A stretch of DNA of 64,000 nucleotides, taken from positions 1 through 64,000 of the forward strand of contig JAXMGR010000002.1 in the NCBI GenBank assembly GCA_046352935.1, given 5' to 3'. Origin of the DNA: CAYWMY01 sp046352935 (GTDB lineage: Bacteria; Pseudomonadota; Gammaproteobacteria; Steroidobacterales; Steroidobacteraceae). A program made the position numbers and the translations under genes. Positions 53,697 to 63,513 of the stretch are shown in pieces; within the stretch, counting starts at the first letter, position 1; each line of letters starts with the position of its first letter. The notes under the pieces are model-generated. The model was not told the origin of the DNA. It did not search any database and saw nothing but the letters and a program-made list of their open reading frames with translations.

Positions 53697-55484
53697 TCAG
53701 AACCGGAAGCGGTCGGCCGGCAGCGCCAGGAGGGGCGCGGCCCCGCCCGCGAGCGCGTCGACGTGCGCCTCGGCACGCGGCAGGATGCGCGCGAAGTAGA
53801 ACCGCGCGGTGGCGAGCTTCGCCTCGTAGAACCCGGCGTCCGCCGGCTGCTGCTTCAGACGCACGATCGCGACCGCGGCCATCTTCGCCCAGCACCACGC
53901 CAGGCACAGGTAGCCCGTGAACTGCAGATAGTCCACTGCGGCGGCCTCCATCTCGACGGGATCCTGCGCCGCGCGGCCGCCGAGCCGCTCGGTGACGTCG
54001 GTCCACTCCTTCAGGAGCCCCGCGAGCCGCGGCACGAACTCCGCGAGTTCCTCGTAGCCGGCGTGATGCGTGCAGAAACCGCCGACGAGGCCGCCGAGCA
54101 GCCGCGCGAGGCGGCCGCCGCTGCCCAGCATCCTGCGGCCCAGCAGATCGAAGGCCTGGACGGCGTTCGTGCCCTCGTAGATCGCGGTCACGCGCACGTC
54201 CCGGTAGCACTGCTCGACACCCGCGTCGCGCACGTAACCGTGCCCGCCGAACACCTGGATCGCGTGCGAGGTGGATTCGATGGCGCCCTCGGTGAGGAAG
54301 GCCTTCAGCAGCGGCGTCAGCACCGCGAGCAGGTCATCGGCGCGCTGGCGCTCCGCGGCGTCCGGATGACACCGCGCGGTGTCGAGTTCGATCGCGGCGA
54401 AGTACGCGAGCAGCCGGCCGCCCTCGATGAACGCCTTCTGGGTGAGCAGCATGCGGCGCACATCGGCGTGCTCGATCAGCAGGCTGGCCGGTTCGCCCGC
54501 CGCGTGGTCCGGCGCGCGACCCTGGCGCCGCTCGCGCGCGTAGGCGAGCGCCAGCTGCCAGGCACGCTCGGCCTGCCCGAGCCCCTGCATGCCGACCGCG
54601 AGCCGCGCGTGGTTCATCATCGTGAACATGCAGCGGAGTCCGCCGTGCGGCTCGCCGATCATGTAGCCGCGCGCACCGTCGAACTGCATCGCGCAGGTCG
54701 CCGACCCGTGCTGGCCCATCTTGTGCTCGAGGCGCGTGCACAGCACGGCATTGCGCTCGCCCGGACCGCCCGCGGCATCCGGCAGGAACTTCGGCACCAG
54801 GAACAGGCTGATGCCACGCGTGCCCGGGGGTGCGTCCGGCAGGCGCGCGAGCACGAGGTGCACGATGTTGCCGGCGAGGTCGTGGTCGCCGGCGGTGATG
54901 AAGATCTTGCCGCCCGTGATGCGGTAACTGCCGTCCGCGGCAGGCTCCGCGCGGGTGCGCAGCAGCGACAGGTCCGTTCCGGCCTGCGGCTCGGTGAGGC
55001 ACATGGTCGCGAGCCACTCGGCGGAGACGAGCCGTGGCAGCCAGGCCTCGCGCAGCTCACGGCTCGCGTGCGCCTCGATGGCGAGGATGGCTCCCTCGGT
55101 CAGGATGCTGTAGGTCCTGAACGCCATGCAGGCGGTGGACAGCAGATCGCTCGCCGCGAACGCCAGGCTCCGCGGCAGGTCCTGGCCGCCGTACTCGCGG
55201 GACCAGCCGAGCGAGCCCCAGCCCGCCTCGCGGTACTGCCGCTGGGCCTCGACGAAGCCGCGCGGCGTCACGACCCCGCCCTGCTCCAGGCGCACGCCCT
55301 CGGCGTCCGCGGGAGCATTGAGGGGCGCGACGACTTCCTCCGCATAACGCGCGCACTCCCCGAGCACGCTGTCGACCACGTCCCCGGTGACGTCGGCGCG
55401 ACCCATGCGGCGGCAATGCTGGGTATAGTGCAGCACCTCGTGCAGCACGAACCTGAGGTCCCGGAGCGGTGCCTGGTACGACAT
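53697..55484 (-). CDS. Acyl-CoA dehydrogenase (about 595-residue FadE-type)
   Basis: A 595-residue flavoprotein of the long bacterial acyl-CoA dehydrogenase type. Signatures: GWGSLGWSREYGGQDLP (about 88-104), the MCLTEPQAGTDLS flavin-site motif (about 159-171), GGKIFITAGDHD, and the C-terminal part with QVFGGHGYVRDAGVEQCYRDVRVTAIYEGTNAVQAFDLLGR, which holds the flavin- and substrate-contacting residues. The extra ~130 residues at the C terminus are normal for this subfamily. It should introduce the 2,3-double bond in fatty-acyl-CoA beta-oxidation; chain-length preference cannot be read. It precedes proBA on the same strand with a 10-base gap, an uncommon pairing, and diverges from ccoN. Confidence 0.92.
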   Translation of the reverse strand: MSYQAPLRDLRFVLHEVLHYTQHCRRMGRADVTGDVVDSVLGECARYAEEVVAPLNAPADAEGVRLEQGGVVTPRGFVEAQRQYREAGWGSLGWSREYGGQDLPRSLAFAASDLLSTACMAFRTYSILTEGAILAIEAHASRELREAWLPRLVSAEWLATMCLTEPQAGTDLSLLRTRAEPAADGSYRITGGKIFITAGDHDLAGNIVHLVLARLPDAPPGTRGISLFLVPKFLPDAAGGPGERNAVLCTRLEHKMGQHGSATCAMQFDGARGYMIGEPHGGLRCMFTMMNHARLAVGMQGLGQAERAWQLALAYARERRQGRAPDHAAGEPASLLIEHADVRRMLLTQKAFIEGGRLLAYFAAIELDTARCHPDAAERQRADDLLAVLTPLLKAFLTEGAIESTSHAIQVFGGHGYVRDAGVEQCYRDVRVTAIYEGTNAVQAFDLLGRRMLGSGGRLARLLGGLVGGFCTHHAGYEELAEFVPRLAGLLKEWTDVTERLGGRAAQDPVEMEAAAVDYLQFTGYLCLAWCWAKMAAVAIVRLKQQPADAGFYEAKLATARFYFARILPRAEAHVDALAGGAAPLLALPADRFRF

Positions 55485-55763
55485 GACCCTCGACTGCTGG
55501 ACTGACGAAGCCGGAGCGGGGGGCCAGTGTACGTGCAGCGCCGGGCCGCGGGGAACCGCCGCGGCGTCCACGCGTTGTGGCAACCGCGTATACAGCCGCT
55601 GCGGGGGGGGCGTTGTAGAATCTTTTAGGGTTCAAACGAAGGGGAGCGATGCCCGGACCCCCGTCGGCGGTCCGGCGCAGAGTGTTTCACGTCCATCTGG
55701 TGCTCCCGGATCCGCCGTCACGGGACGGGGTCGGCACTGGTTCTTTCAGATCGGGTAATCCGC
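55485..55763. other. Divergent region between the acyl-CoA dehydrogenase and ccoN
   Basis: 279 bases without a gene. A TAGAAT at 55616-55621 could be a plus-strand -10 but has no good -35. I looked for an FNR/ANR box (TTGAT-N4-ATCAA), expected upstream of many ccoN genes, and did not find one. Confidence 0.4.
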
Positions 55764-57191
55764 ATGAATACAACCGAAACCTACAACGACAAGGTCGTGC
55801 GCCAGTTCGCCGTCATCACGGTGGTCTGGGGCATCGTGGGCATGCTGGTCGGCGTGATCATCGCCGCACAGCTCATGTTCCCGGCCCTCAACTTCGACCT
55901 GCCGTTCCTGACCTACAGCCGGCTGCGGCCCCTGCACACCAACGCGGTGATCTTCGCGTTCGGCGGGTCGGCGCTGTTCGCGACCTCCTATTACTGCGTG
56001 CAGCGCACCTGCCAGACACGGCTGTTCGGCGGCCCGCTCGCGACGTTCACGTTCTGGGGCTGGACCGCGATCATCCTCGCGGCCGCGGTCACGCTGCCGC
56101 TCGGCATCACGACGTCGAAGGAGTACGCCGAGCTCGAGTGGCCGATCGACCTCATGATCGCCGTGGTCTGGGTCGCGTACGCCATCGTGTTCTTCGGCAC
56201 GATCGTCAAGCGCCGGGTCAAGCACATCTACGTGGCGAACTGGTTCTTCGGCGCGTACATCATCACCATCGCGGTGCTGCACATCGTCAACAGCGCCGAG
56301 ATCCCGGTGAGCCTGACGAAGTCCTACTCCGTCTACCCGGGCACGGTCGATGCGATGGTGCAGTGGTGGTACGGCCACAACGCGGTCGGCTTCTTCCTGA
56401 CCGCGGGCTTCCTCGGGATGATGTACTACTACGTGCCGAAGCAGGCGGGCCGGCCGGTGTACTCGTACCGCCTGTCCATCGTGCACTTCTGGACGCTGAT
56501 CGCCATCTACATGTGGGCGGGTCCGCACCACCTGCACTACACGACGCTGCCGGACTGGGCCCAGTCGCTCGGCATGGTGTTCTCGCTGATCCTGCTCGCG
56601 CCGTCCTGGGGCGGCATGATCAACGGCATCATGACCCTCTCGGGCGCGTGGCACAAACTGCGCACCGATCCCATCCTCAAGCTCATGATCGTGTCGCTGT
56701 CCTTCTACGGCATGTCGACCTTCGAAGGTCCGATGATGTCGATCAAGACGGTCAACGCACTGTCGCACTACACCGACTGGACCATCGGCCACGTGCATTC
56801 CGGCGCGCTCGGCTGGGTCATGATGGTGACGGTCGGGTCGATCTACGTGCTGCTGCCGCGCGTCTACGGCCGCAGGGAGATGTACAGCACGAAGCTCATC
56901 GACGTGCACTTCTGGGTCGCCACCATCGGCATCGTGCTGTACGTCGCGTCGATGTGGATCGCCGGCGTCATGCAGGGCCTGATGTGGCGTGACTTCCAGC
57001 CCGACGGCACGCTGACCTACACGTTCGTCGAAGTGCTGAAGGGCATGTACCCGTACTACGCCGTGCGCCTGCTGGGCGGCCTGCTGGTGCTGAGCGGCAT
57101 GTTCGTGATGCTCTACAACGTCATCAAGACGATCACCACCGAGTCGAGCACGGCCCCGGTGCCGGTGCCCGTCGCGACGGCTCACGCCTGA
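55764..57191 (+). CDS. ccoN: cbb3-type cytochrome c oxidase catalytic subunit I
   Basis: A 475-residue integral membrane protein with about twelve helices, the heme-copper catalytic core of a high-affinity terminal oxidase. Diagnostic segments are YSRLRPLHTNAVIFAFGGSALFATSYY (heme b His), WWYGHNAVGFFLTAGFLGMMYYYVPKQAGRPVYSYRLSI with the CuB His and neighbouring Tyr, AGPHHLHYTTLPDWAQ with two His, and TIGHVHSGALGWV near the heme ligands. Length is standard. It is the first gene of the ccoNOQP-x-ccoGHIS run. Confidence 0.97.
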   Translation: MNTTETYNDKVVRQFAVITVVWGIVGMLVGVIIAAQLMFPALNFDLPFLTYSRLRPLHTNAVIFAFGGSALFATSYYCVQRTCQTRLFGGPLATFTFWGWTAIILAAAVTLPLGITTSKEYAELEWPIDLMIAVVWVAYAIVFFGTIVKRRVKHIYVANWFFGAYIITIAVLHIVNSAEIPVSLTKSYSVYPGTVDAMVQWWYGHNAVGFFLTAGFLGMMYYYVPKQAGRPVYSYRLSIVHFWTLIAIYMWAGPHHLHYTTLPDWAQSLGMVFSLILLAPSWGGMINGIMTLSGAWHKLRTDPILKLMIVSLSFYGMSTFEGPMMSIKTVNALSHYTDWTIGHVHSGALGWVMMVTVGSIYVLLPRVYGRREMYSTKLIDVHFWVATIGIVLYVASMWIAGVMQGLMWRDFQPDGTLTYTFVEVLKGMYPYYAVRLLGGLLVLSGMFVMLYNVIKTITTESSTAPVPVPVATAHA

Positions 57192-57200
57192 GGCACGACC

Positions 57201-57809
57201 ATGAAGCACGAAATCATCGAGAAGAACGTCGGCCTCATGGGCGTGCTGATCGCGCTCGCGATCAGCTTCGGCGGCCTCGCCGAGATCGTCCCGCTGTACT
57301 TCAGCGGCCAGGTCACAGAGCCCGCGCCCGGCGTCAGGCCCTACACGGCCCTGCAGCTCGAGGGCCGCGACGTCTACATCCGCGAGGGCTGCTACAACTG
57401 CCACTCGCAGATGATCCGCCCGCTGCGCGGCGACACGGCGCGCTACGGCCACTACTCGGTGGCGGGCGAGTCCGTGTACGACCATCCCTTCCAGTTCGGC
57501 TCCAAGCGCACGGGTCCCGATCTCGCGCGCGTGGGCGGCCGCTACTCGGACGAGTGGCACCGCGTGCACCTGATGAACCCGCGCGACGTGGTGCCGGAAT
57601 CGAACATGCCGGGCTACCCCTGGCTCGCGTCGAACGTCATCGACGAGTCGCTGACGCCGAAGAAGATGCGCGCGCTGCGCACGGTCGGCGTGCCCTACGG
57701 CGACGCCGAGATCGACGGCGCCGCCGCGGAGGTCCGGGGCAGGACCGAGATGGAGGCCCTCATCGCGTACCTGCAGGGCCTGGGTCTCGCCTCCAAGACC
57801 TGGAAGTGA
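57201..57809 (+). CDS. ccoO: cbb3-type cytochrome c oxidase monoheme subunit II
   Basis: A 202-residue membrane-anchored cytochrome c. One N-terminal helix (about 10-35) precedes the periplasmic domain with heme motif CYNCH in YIREGCYNCHSQMIRPL (about 57-73). RYGHYSVAGESVYDHPFQFGSKRTGPDLARVGGRYSDEWH and the axial Met in PESNMPGYPWL are canonical CcoO. It starts nine bases after ccoN. Confidence 0.97.
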   Translation: MKHEIIEKNVGLMGVLIALAISFGGLAEIVPLYFSGQVTEPAPGVRPYTALQLEGRDVYIREGCYNCHSQMIRPLRGDTARYGHYSVAGESVYDHPFQFGSKRTGPDLARVGGRYSDEWHRVHLMNPRDVVPESNMPGYPWLASNVIDESLTPKKMRALRTVGVPYGDAEIDGAAAEVRGRTEMEALIAYLQGLGLASKTWK

Positions 57810-57815
57810 GCCCGC

Positions 57816-57971
57816 ATGGACATGGGAACGGTACGGGGCCTCGCCACACTGCTCGCGATGATCGCGTTCATCGCGGTCGTGTGGTGGGCCTGGGACAGGA
57901 AGCGCAAGAGCGACTTCGATGCCGCGGCGCGACTGCCACTCCTCGACGACGAACGGAAGAAGGGACACTGA
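57816..57971 (+). CDS. ccoQ: cbb3-type oxidase small subunit CcoQ
   Basis: A 51-residue protein read directly from the sequence between ccoO and ccoP. It begins MDMGTVRGLATLLAMIAFI, has a single membrane helix ending in VVWWAWDRKRK, and a charged tail ending DDERKKGH. The W-A-(W/Y)-(D/S)-x-(K/R)(K/R) edge and the position six bases after ccoO are typical of CcoQ/FixQ, which stabilises the oxidase complex. Confidence 0.9.
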   Translation: MDMGTVRGLATLLAMIAFIAVVWWAWDRKRKSDFDAAARLPLLDDERKKGH

Positions 57972-57972
57972 C

Positions 57973-58884
57973 ATGACTGCCGGCTGGACCTGGTTCATCA
58001 TCATCATCACGACCCTCAACATCGCGGGCTCGGCGTGGCTGCTGTTCGCCACCGCGCGCATGCAGCCCGGCGAGGGCGAAACGACGGGCCACGTGTGGGA
58101 CGGCGACCTGCGCGAGTACAACCATCCGCTGCCGCGCTGGTGGCTGTGGCTCTTCGTCCTCACCGTGATCTTCGCCGTCGGCTACCTGGTGGCCTACCCC
58201 GGCCTCGGTTCGTTCGCGGGCAGGCTCGGCTGGACACAGCACGGGCAGTGGGAGCAGGAGGTGGCCGCGGCCGAGGCTGCCGCCGCGCCGGTCTACGCCC
58301 GCTTCGAGGGCAAGGCGCCCGAGGCGCTGGCCGGGGATCCCGAGGCGCTGCAGATCGCCGCGCGCCTGTTCGGCAACAACTGCGCGACGTGTCACGGCGC
58401 CGACGCCCGCGGCGCTCCGGGCTTCCCGAACCTGACGGACGCCGACTGGATCCACGGCGGCACGCCCGATGCGATCCAGGCGAGCATCGCCAATGGCCGT
58501 GTCGGCGTCATGCCGCCCTGGGGCGAGATGCTGGGCAAGGACGGCGTCGAACAGGTCGTCGCGTATGTGCAGAGCCTCTCGGGGCAGTCGAGCGATGCTG
58601 CGCTCGCCACCGCCGGCAAGGAGCGGTTCATGCAGATCTGCGCGGCCTGCCACGGCGCGGACGGCCGCGGCCAGCAGGCCCTGGGCGCACCCAACCTGAC
58701 CGACAGCATCTGGCTGTACGGTGGCAGCGCGGATGCGATCCGCACGACGATCGTCAAGGGCCGCCAGAACCAGATGCCCGCGCACCTCGGACTGCTCGGC
58801 GAGACCAAGGTCAGGCTGCTCGCGGGCTATATACTGTCCCTTTCCGGCTCGAAGGGGGCGGCGACTGATGGACAGGGCACCTGA
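57973..58884 (+). CDS. ccoP: cbb3-type cytochrome c oxidase diheme subunit III
   Basis: A 303-residue membrane-anchored diheme cytochrome c that receives electrons for the oxidase. Two N-terminal helices (about 5-28 and 55-78) flank the conserved HVWDGDLREYNHPLPRWW segment. Heme sites are CATCH (about 137-141) and CAACH (about 221-225); axial Met residues lie in VGVMPPWG and NQMPAHLG. The ATG at 57973 lies one base after the ccoQ stop and gives the two-helix form. Its end overlaps the next small gene by 17 bases. Confidence 0.96.
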   Translation: MTAGWTWFIIIITTLNIAGSAWLLFATARMQPGEGETTGHVWDGDLREYNHPLPRWWLWLFVLTVIFAVGYLVAYPGLGSFAGRLGWTQHGQWEQEVAAAEAAAAPVYARFEGKAPEALAGDPEALQIAARLFGNNCATCHGADARGAPGFPNLTDADWIHGGTPDAIQASIANGRVGVMPPWGEMLGKDGVEQVVAYVQSLSGQSSDAALATAGKERFMQICAACHGADGRGQQALGAPNLTDSIWLYGGSADAIRTTIVKGRQNQMPAHLGLLGETKVRLLAGYILSLSGSKGAATDGQGT

Positions 58885-59179
58885 GGAGTCCTTCGAGCAC
58901 CTCGATCCCGGGCGGCCCCGCGCCTGGGGCCCCGTGGCGCAGGACGTGGCGGTCACGCTGTGGCCGTCCTTCCTGGCCGCCGCGGTGGCAGCGATGTTCT
59001 TCTTCGCGTTCTTCGACCCCGCCATGTTCGGCGAGGGCGCGTCCCCCCCCGCCTGGCTCGACAACCGCATGGGGGGATACGCCGTAGGGTTCTTCTTCTT
59101 CTGGGCGATCACGACGCTGTCCAGCGCGCTGACGCTCTACCTCGTCCGCACCGCGAACGGGCCACCGCCGAGAGATTGA
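58868..59179 (+). CDS. Small two-helix membrane protein within the cco cluster
   Basis: A 103-residue protein of unknown function. It has an acidic N terminus (MDRAPEESFEHLDPG), a first helix around LWPSFLAAAVAAMFFFAFF, a short loop containing WLDNRMGG, and a second helix around GYAVGFFFFWAITTLSSALTLYLV. No cysteine, heme or metal motif is present. It overlaps ccoP by 17 bases and ends seven bases before ccoG, so it is clearly part of the operon. A role in assembly or stability of the oxidase is inferred from position alone. Confidence 0.85.
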   Translation: MDRAPEESFEHLDPGRPRAWGPVAQDVAVTLWPSFLAAAVAAMFFFAFFDPAMFGEGASPPAWLDNRMGGYAVGFFFFWAITTLSSALTLYLVRTANGPPPRD

Positions 59180-59186
59180 GCGAATC

Positions 59187-60553
<1,367 letters not shown>

Positions 60554-60557
<4 letters not shown>

Positions 60558-60748
60558 ACGAACCGAACGACTCCCGCTGGTACCGGGAACCCATGATGTG
60601 GCTCGTCGTCGCGATCCCCCTCGCGACGGTCGTCGCCGGATTCACGACACTGTGGCTCGCGAGCCGCAACCCGGACACCATCGTCGCCGACGCCGGGCCC
60701 CAGGGTCCCGTGGTCACCGGAACGGGCGGCGCGGCAGCGGCGCGCTGA
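60554..60748 (+). CDS. ccoH: Short FixH/CcoH-like membrane protein
   Basis: A 64-residue protein: WYREPMMWLVVAIPLATVVAGF (about 9-30) is the characteristic N-terminal helix of FixH/CcoH, followed by TLWLASRNPDTIVAD. Ordinary CcoH continues for about 100 further residues, and even short versions usually carry a DDYYKxG motif after the VAD; here that is replaced by AGPQGPVV and a Gly/Ala-rich end. It may be a minimal anchor or a decayed copy. Position between ccoG (ATGA overlap) and ccoI supports the identification. Confidence 0.7.
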
Positions 60749-60793
60749 GATCCCTGCCCGGGCAGCCCTGCCCGCGCGGGCGCCCCGGTTCAC

Positions 60794-63253
60794 ATGAACG
60801 ATTCCACCGGCGCGTGTTTCCACTGCGGCGAGCCCGTCCCGCCGGGGACGCGCTTCCTCGCGTCCATCGACGGTGGGAAGCGCGCCTGCTGCTGCCCGGG
60901 CTGTGTCGCGGCGGTCGAGCTCGTCAGCGACGCGGGCCTCGCCGACTACTACCGGCTGCGCAGCGCCCCGGCCCCGACACCGGCGGCCCTCGTGCAGCGG
61001 GCATATGCGCACTTCGACGGCGATGCGGTGCGCGACCGCTGCACGACCGACGCCGGCGAGGGTCGCCGCGCCGTCAATCTGCTGATCGAGGGCCTTCGCT
61101 GCGCCGCCTGCGTCTGGCTCATCGAACGGCGCGTCGGGCGCCTGAAGGGTGTCGACGGACTCGACGTCAACCCCGCGACGGCCCGTGCCCGCGTGGTCTT
61201 CGATCCAGCCGTGGCGCCACTGTCGCTCGTGCTCGAATCCCTCGCCGAACTGGGCTACCGGCCGCTCGTGCTCGGCAGCGCGGATTCGCTGGCGGCCGCG
61301 GCGCGCGAACGTCGCGATGCGCTGAAGCGCCTCGCCGTGGCCGGTTTCGGCATGATGCAGGTGATGATGTTCGCGGTCGCGCTGTACTACGGCAGCGCCA
61401 CGGGCATCGACGCCGTCATGTCCGATTTCCTCCGTGGCGTGAGCCTCGTGGTCACCGCGCCCGTGCTGTTCTACTCGGGCTGGCCGATCCTCACGGGCGC
61501 GCTGCGTGACCTGCGGGAGCGCAGCATCGGCATGGACGTGCCCATCGCGCTGGGCCTCGTGCTCGCCTGCGCCGCCAGCGCCTGGAACACCGCAACGCAC
61601 CAGGGACAGGTCTACTTCGACTCGGTGACGATGTTCGTGTTCTTCCTGCTGGTCGGACGCTTCGTCGAGATGACGTCGCGGCACCAGGCCGCCAGCGTCG
61701 GGGAAGCCCTCGCGCGGGCGCGGCCCGCCGCCGCGCTGCGCTGCTCGTCCGCCGGTCCCGAGCGCGTGGACACGGCGGAAGTCGCGGTCGGGGACGAACT
61801 GCTGGTCCAGCACGGCGAGGTATTCCCCTCGGACGGCGTTCTCGCGGATGCCGCGACCTCCGTGGACGAGGCGTTGTTGACCGGTGAGGCGCGCACGGTG
61901 CCGAAGCGGACCGGCGATGCGCTCATCGGCGGTTCCATCAACCGCGGCCCCGGCGTGCGCATGCGCGTCACCGCCGTGGGCGAAGCCACGACGCTCTCCG
62001 CCACGGTCCGGCTGCTCGAGCGCGCGCTCGCCGAGCGCCCGCGCTTCGCGCGGCTGGCGGATGCCTGGGCGCGGCGCTTCACCGTCTGGATCCTCTGCGG
62101 CGCCGCCGCGGTCGCGGCGTTCTGGATCGCCGTCGACCCCGCCCGTGCCTTCGAGGCCACGCTGGCGGTCCTCGTGATCACCTGCCCCTGTGCGCTGTCA
62201 CTCGCCACGCCGGCCGCATTCGCGGCCGCCACGAGCCGCCTGGCGCAGCAGGGTCTGCTGGTGACGCGCGCGGATGCGATCGAGACACTCGCCTCGGTCG
62301 ACCGCGTGGTTTTCGACAAGACGGGGACCCTGACCCGGGGCGAGCCCTCGCTGGTGCGCGTCGCACCCCTGTCGGAGCTCGCCGGAGCGCGCTGCCTGGC
62401 GCTGGCGGCGGCGCTCGAGCGCGGCAGCAACCACCCGCTCGCGCGCGCTTTCGCGAACCCGGCGAACGCGCTGCCGCGGGTCGACGAGCCCGAGGTCGTC
62501 GCGGGGCACGGGGTCGCGGGAATCATCGAGGGCGTGCGCTATCGCATCGGGCAGCGCGCCTGGGTCGCGGGCCTGGTCGGCGACGCGACTGCCGTTCCCG
62601 ACGAGGACGCGGTCTTCCTGGGTCGGGCGGGCACATGGCTGGCGCGCTTCGAGTTCGACGACGCGGTACGCCCGGACGCCCCTGCCGCGGTCGAGGCACT
62701 GCGCAGGCTCGGTATCGAGTCCGAGATCGCGAGCGGGGACACGGCGGAGCGCGTCGGCACCGTCGCCGCAGCCACGGGGGTCACCGTCTTCGGCGCGCGA
62801 CTCACCCCGGAGGACAAGCTGGCGCGTGTCCGGGCCCGGCGCACGGAAGGTCATCGTGTCCTCATGATCGGCGACGGCGTCAACGACGCTCCGGTGCTCG
62901 GCGGCGCGTCCGTGTCCATCGCCATGGCCCAGGGCGCGGCGCTCGCCCAGGCCAGCGCCGATCTCGTGCTCGTCGCCCCCGCACTCACCACGATCGTCGA
63001 CGGCATACGCCTCGCACGCCGGACTTTGACGATCGTGCGTCAGAATCTGCTGTGGGCCGCCCTCTACAACCTGCTCGCGATTCCGGTCGCGGCTGCCGGC
63101 CTGATCCCGCCCTGGCTCGCCGCCATCGGCATGTCGGCGAGTTCACTCGCCGTCGTGTTGAACAGCGCGCGGCTGCGACGCTCCGCGGCGGCACGCCGTG
63201 CCTCCGCGACGCCACAGCCGCGTCGGGGCCTGATCCCCGGATCCGCCGGATGA
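60794..63253 (+). CDS. ccoI: Copper-translocating P1B-type ATPase CcoI
   Basis: An 819-residue heavy-metal P-type ATPase that supplies copper for cbb3 assembly. The N-terminal region has the CFHCGEP and CCCPGC cysteine cluster typical of FixI/CcoI, then an HMA domain with GLRCAACVW. The membrane metal site is ITCPCALSLATP, the phosphorylation site DKTGTLTRGE, and the hinge GDGVNDAPVL. About eight membrane helices. The N-terminal cluster and genetic context separate it from CopA. Its stop overlaps ccoS. Confidence 0.96.
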   Translation: MNDSTGACFHCGEPVPPGTRFLASIDGGKRACCCPGCVAAVELVSDAGLADYYRLRSAPAPTPAALVQRAYAHFDGDAVRDRCTTDAGEGRRAVNLLIEGLRCAACVWLIERRVGRLKGVDGLDVNPATARARVVFDPAVAPLSLVLESLAELGYRPLVLGSADSLAAAARERRDALKRLAVAGFGMMQVMMFAVALYYGSATGIDAVMSDFLRGVSLVVTAPVLFYSGWPILTGALRDLRERSIGMDVPIALGLVLACAASAWNTATHQGQVYFDSVTMFVFFLLVGRFVEMTSRHQAASVGEALARARPAAALRCSSAGPERVDTAEVAVGDELLVQHGEVFPSDGVLADAATSVDEALLTGEARTVPKRTGDALIGGSINRGPGVRMRVTAVGEATTLSATVRLLERALAERPRFARLADAWARRFTVWILCGAAAVAAFWIAVDPARAFEATLAVLVITCPCALSLATPAAFAAATSRLAQQGLLVTRADAIETLASVDRVVFDKTGTLTRGEPSLVRVAPLSELAGARCLALAAALERGSNHPLARAFANPANALPRVDEPEVVAGHGVAGIIEGVRYRIGQRAWVAGLVGDATAVPDEDAVFLGRAGTWLARFEFDDAVRPDAPAAVEALRRLGIESEIASGDTAERVGTVAAATGVTVFGARLTPEDKLARVRARRTEGHRVLMIGDGVNDAPVLGGASVSIAMAQGAALAQASADLVLVAPALTTIVDGIRLARRTLTIVRQNLLWAALYNLLAIPVAAAGLIPPWLAAIGMSASSLAVVLNSARLRRSAAARRASATPQPRRGLIPGSAG

Positions 63254-63513
63254 GCATCCTGTTCGTCCTGATTCCGCTCGGCCTCGTGCTGGTGGGGTTC
63301 GGCGCCTGGGCGTTCTTCTGGGCGGTGAACAACGGCCAGTTCGACGATCTGGACACCCCGGCCATCGCCATCCTCGCCGACGAGGAGGAACAGGCCGGCC
63401 GCACCCACCCCCCGGGTGACCGGGCGGACGGCGCGGTCCATCCGGCCCCCCCGCAGGATGACGGGCGGACGGCACGCGATTCCGCCTCCGCGCCGCGGCA
63501 GGGGAAATCATGA
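63250..63513 (+). CDS. ccoS: cbb3 oxidase assembly protein CcoS
   Basis: An 87-residue protein with one N-terminal helix (MSILFVLIPLGLVLVGFGAWAFFWAVNNGQFDDLDTPA). The FFWAVNNGQFDDLD segment is the CcoS/FixS signature. The tail after residue 45 is a low-complexity hydrophilic stretch. Starts inside the ccoI stop (ATGA) and overlaps the next gene in the same way. Confidence 0.93.
   Translation: MSILFVLIPLGLVLVGFGAWAFFWAVNNGQFDDLDTPAIAILADEEEQAGRTHPPGDRADGAVHPAPPQDDGRTARDSASAPRQGKS

Noticed and set aside
55485..55763. FNR/ANR box upstream of ccoN
   Set aside because: Expected from other cbb3 operons, but no TTGAT-N4-ATCAA-like site is present in this stretch.
55746..58163. Minus-strand frame of about 805 codons opposite ccoNOQP
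   Set aside because: Antisense shadow of the oxidase genes; extremely His/Asp/Arg-rich and without motifs.
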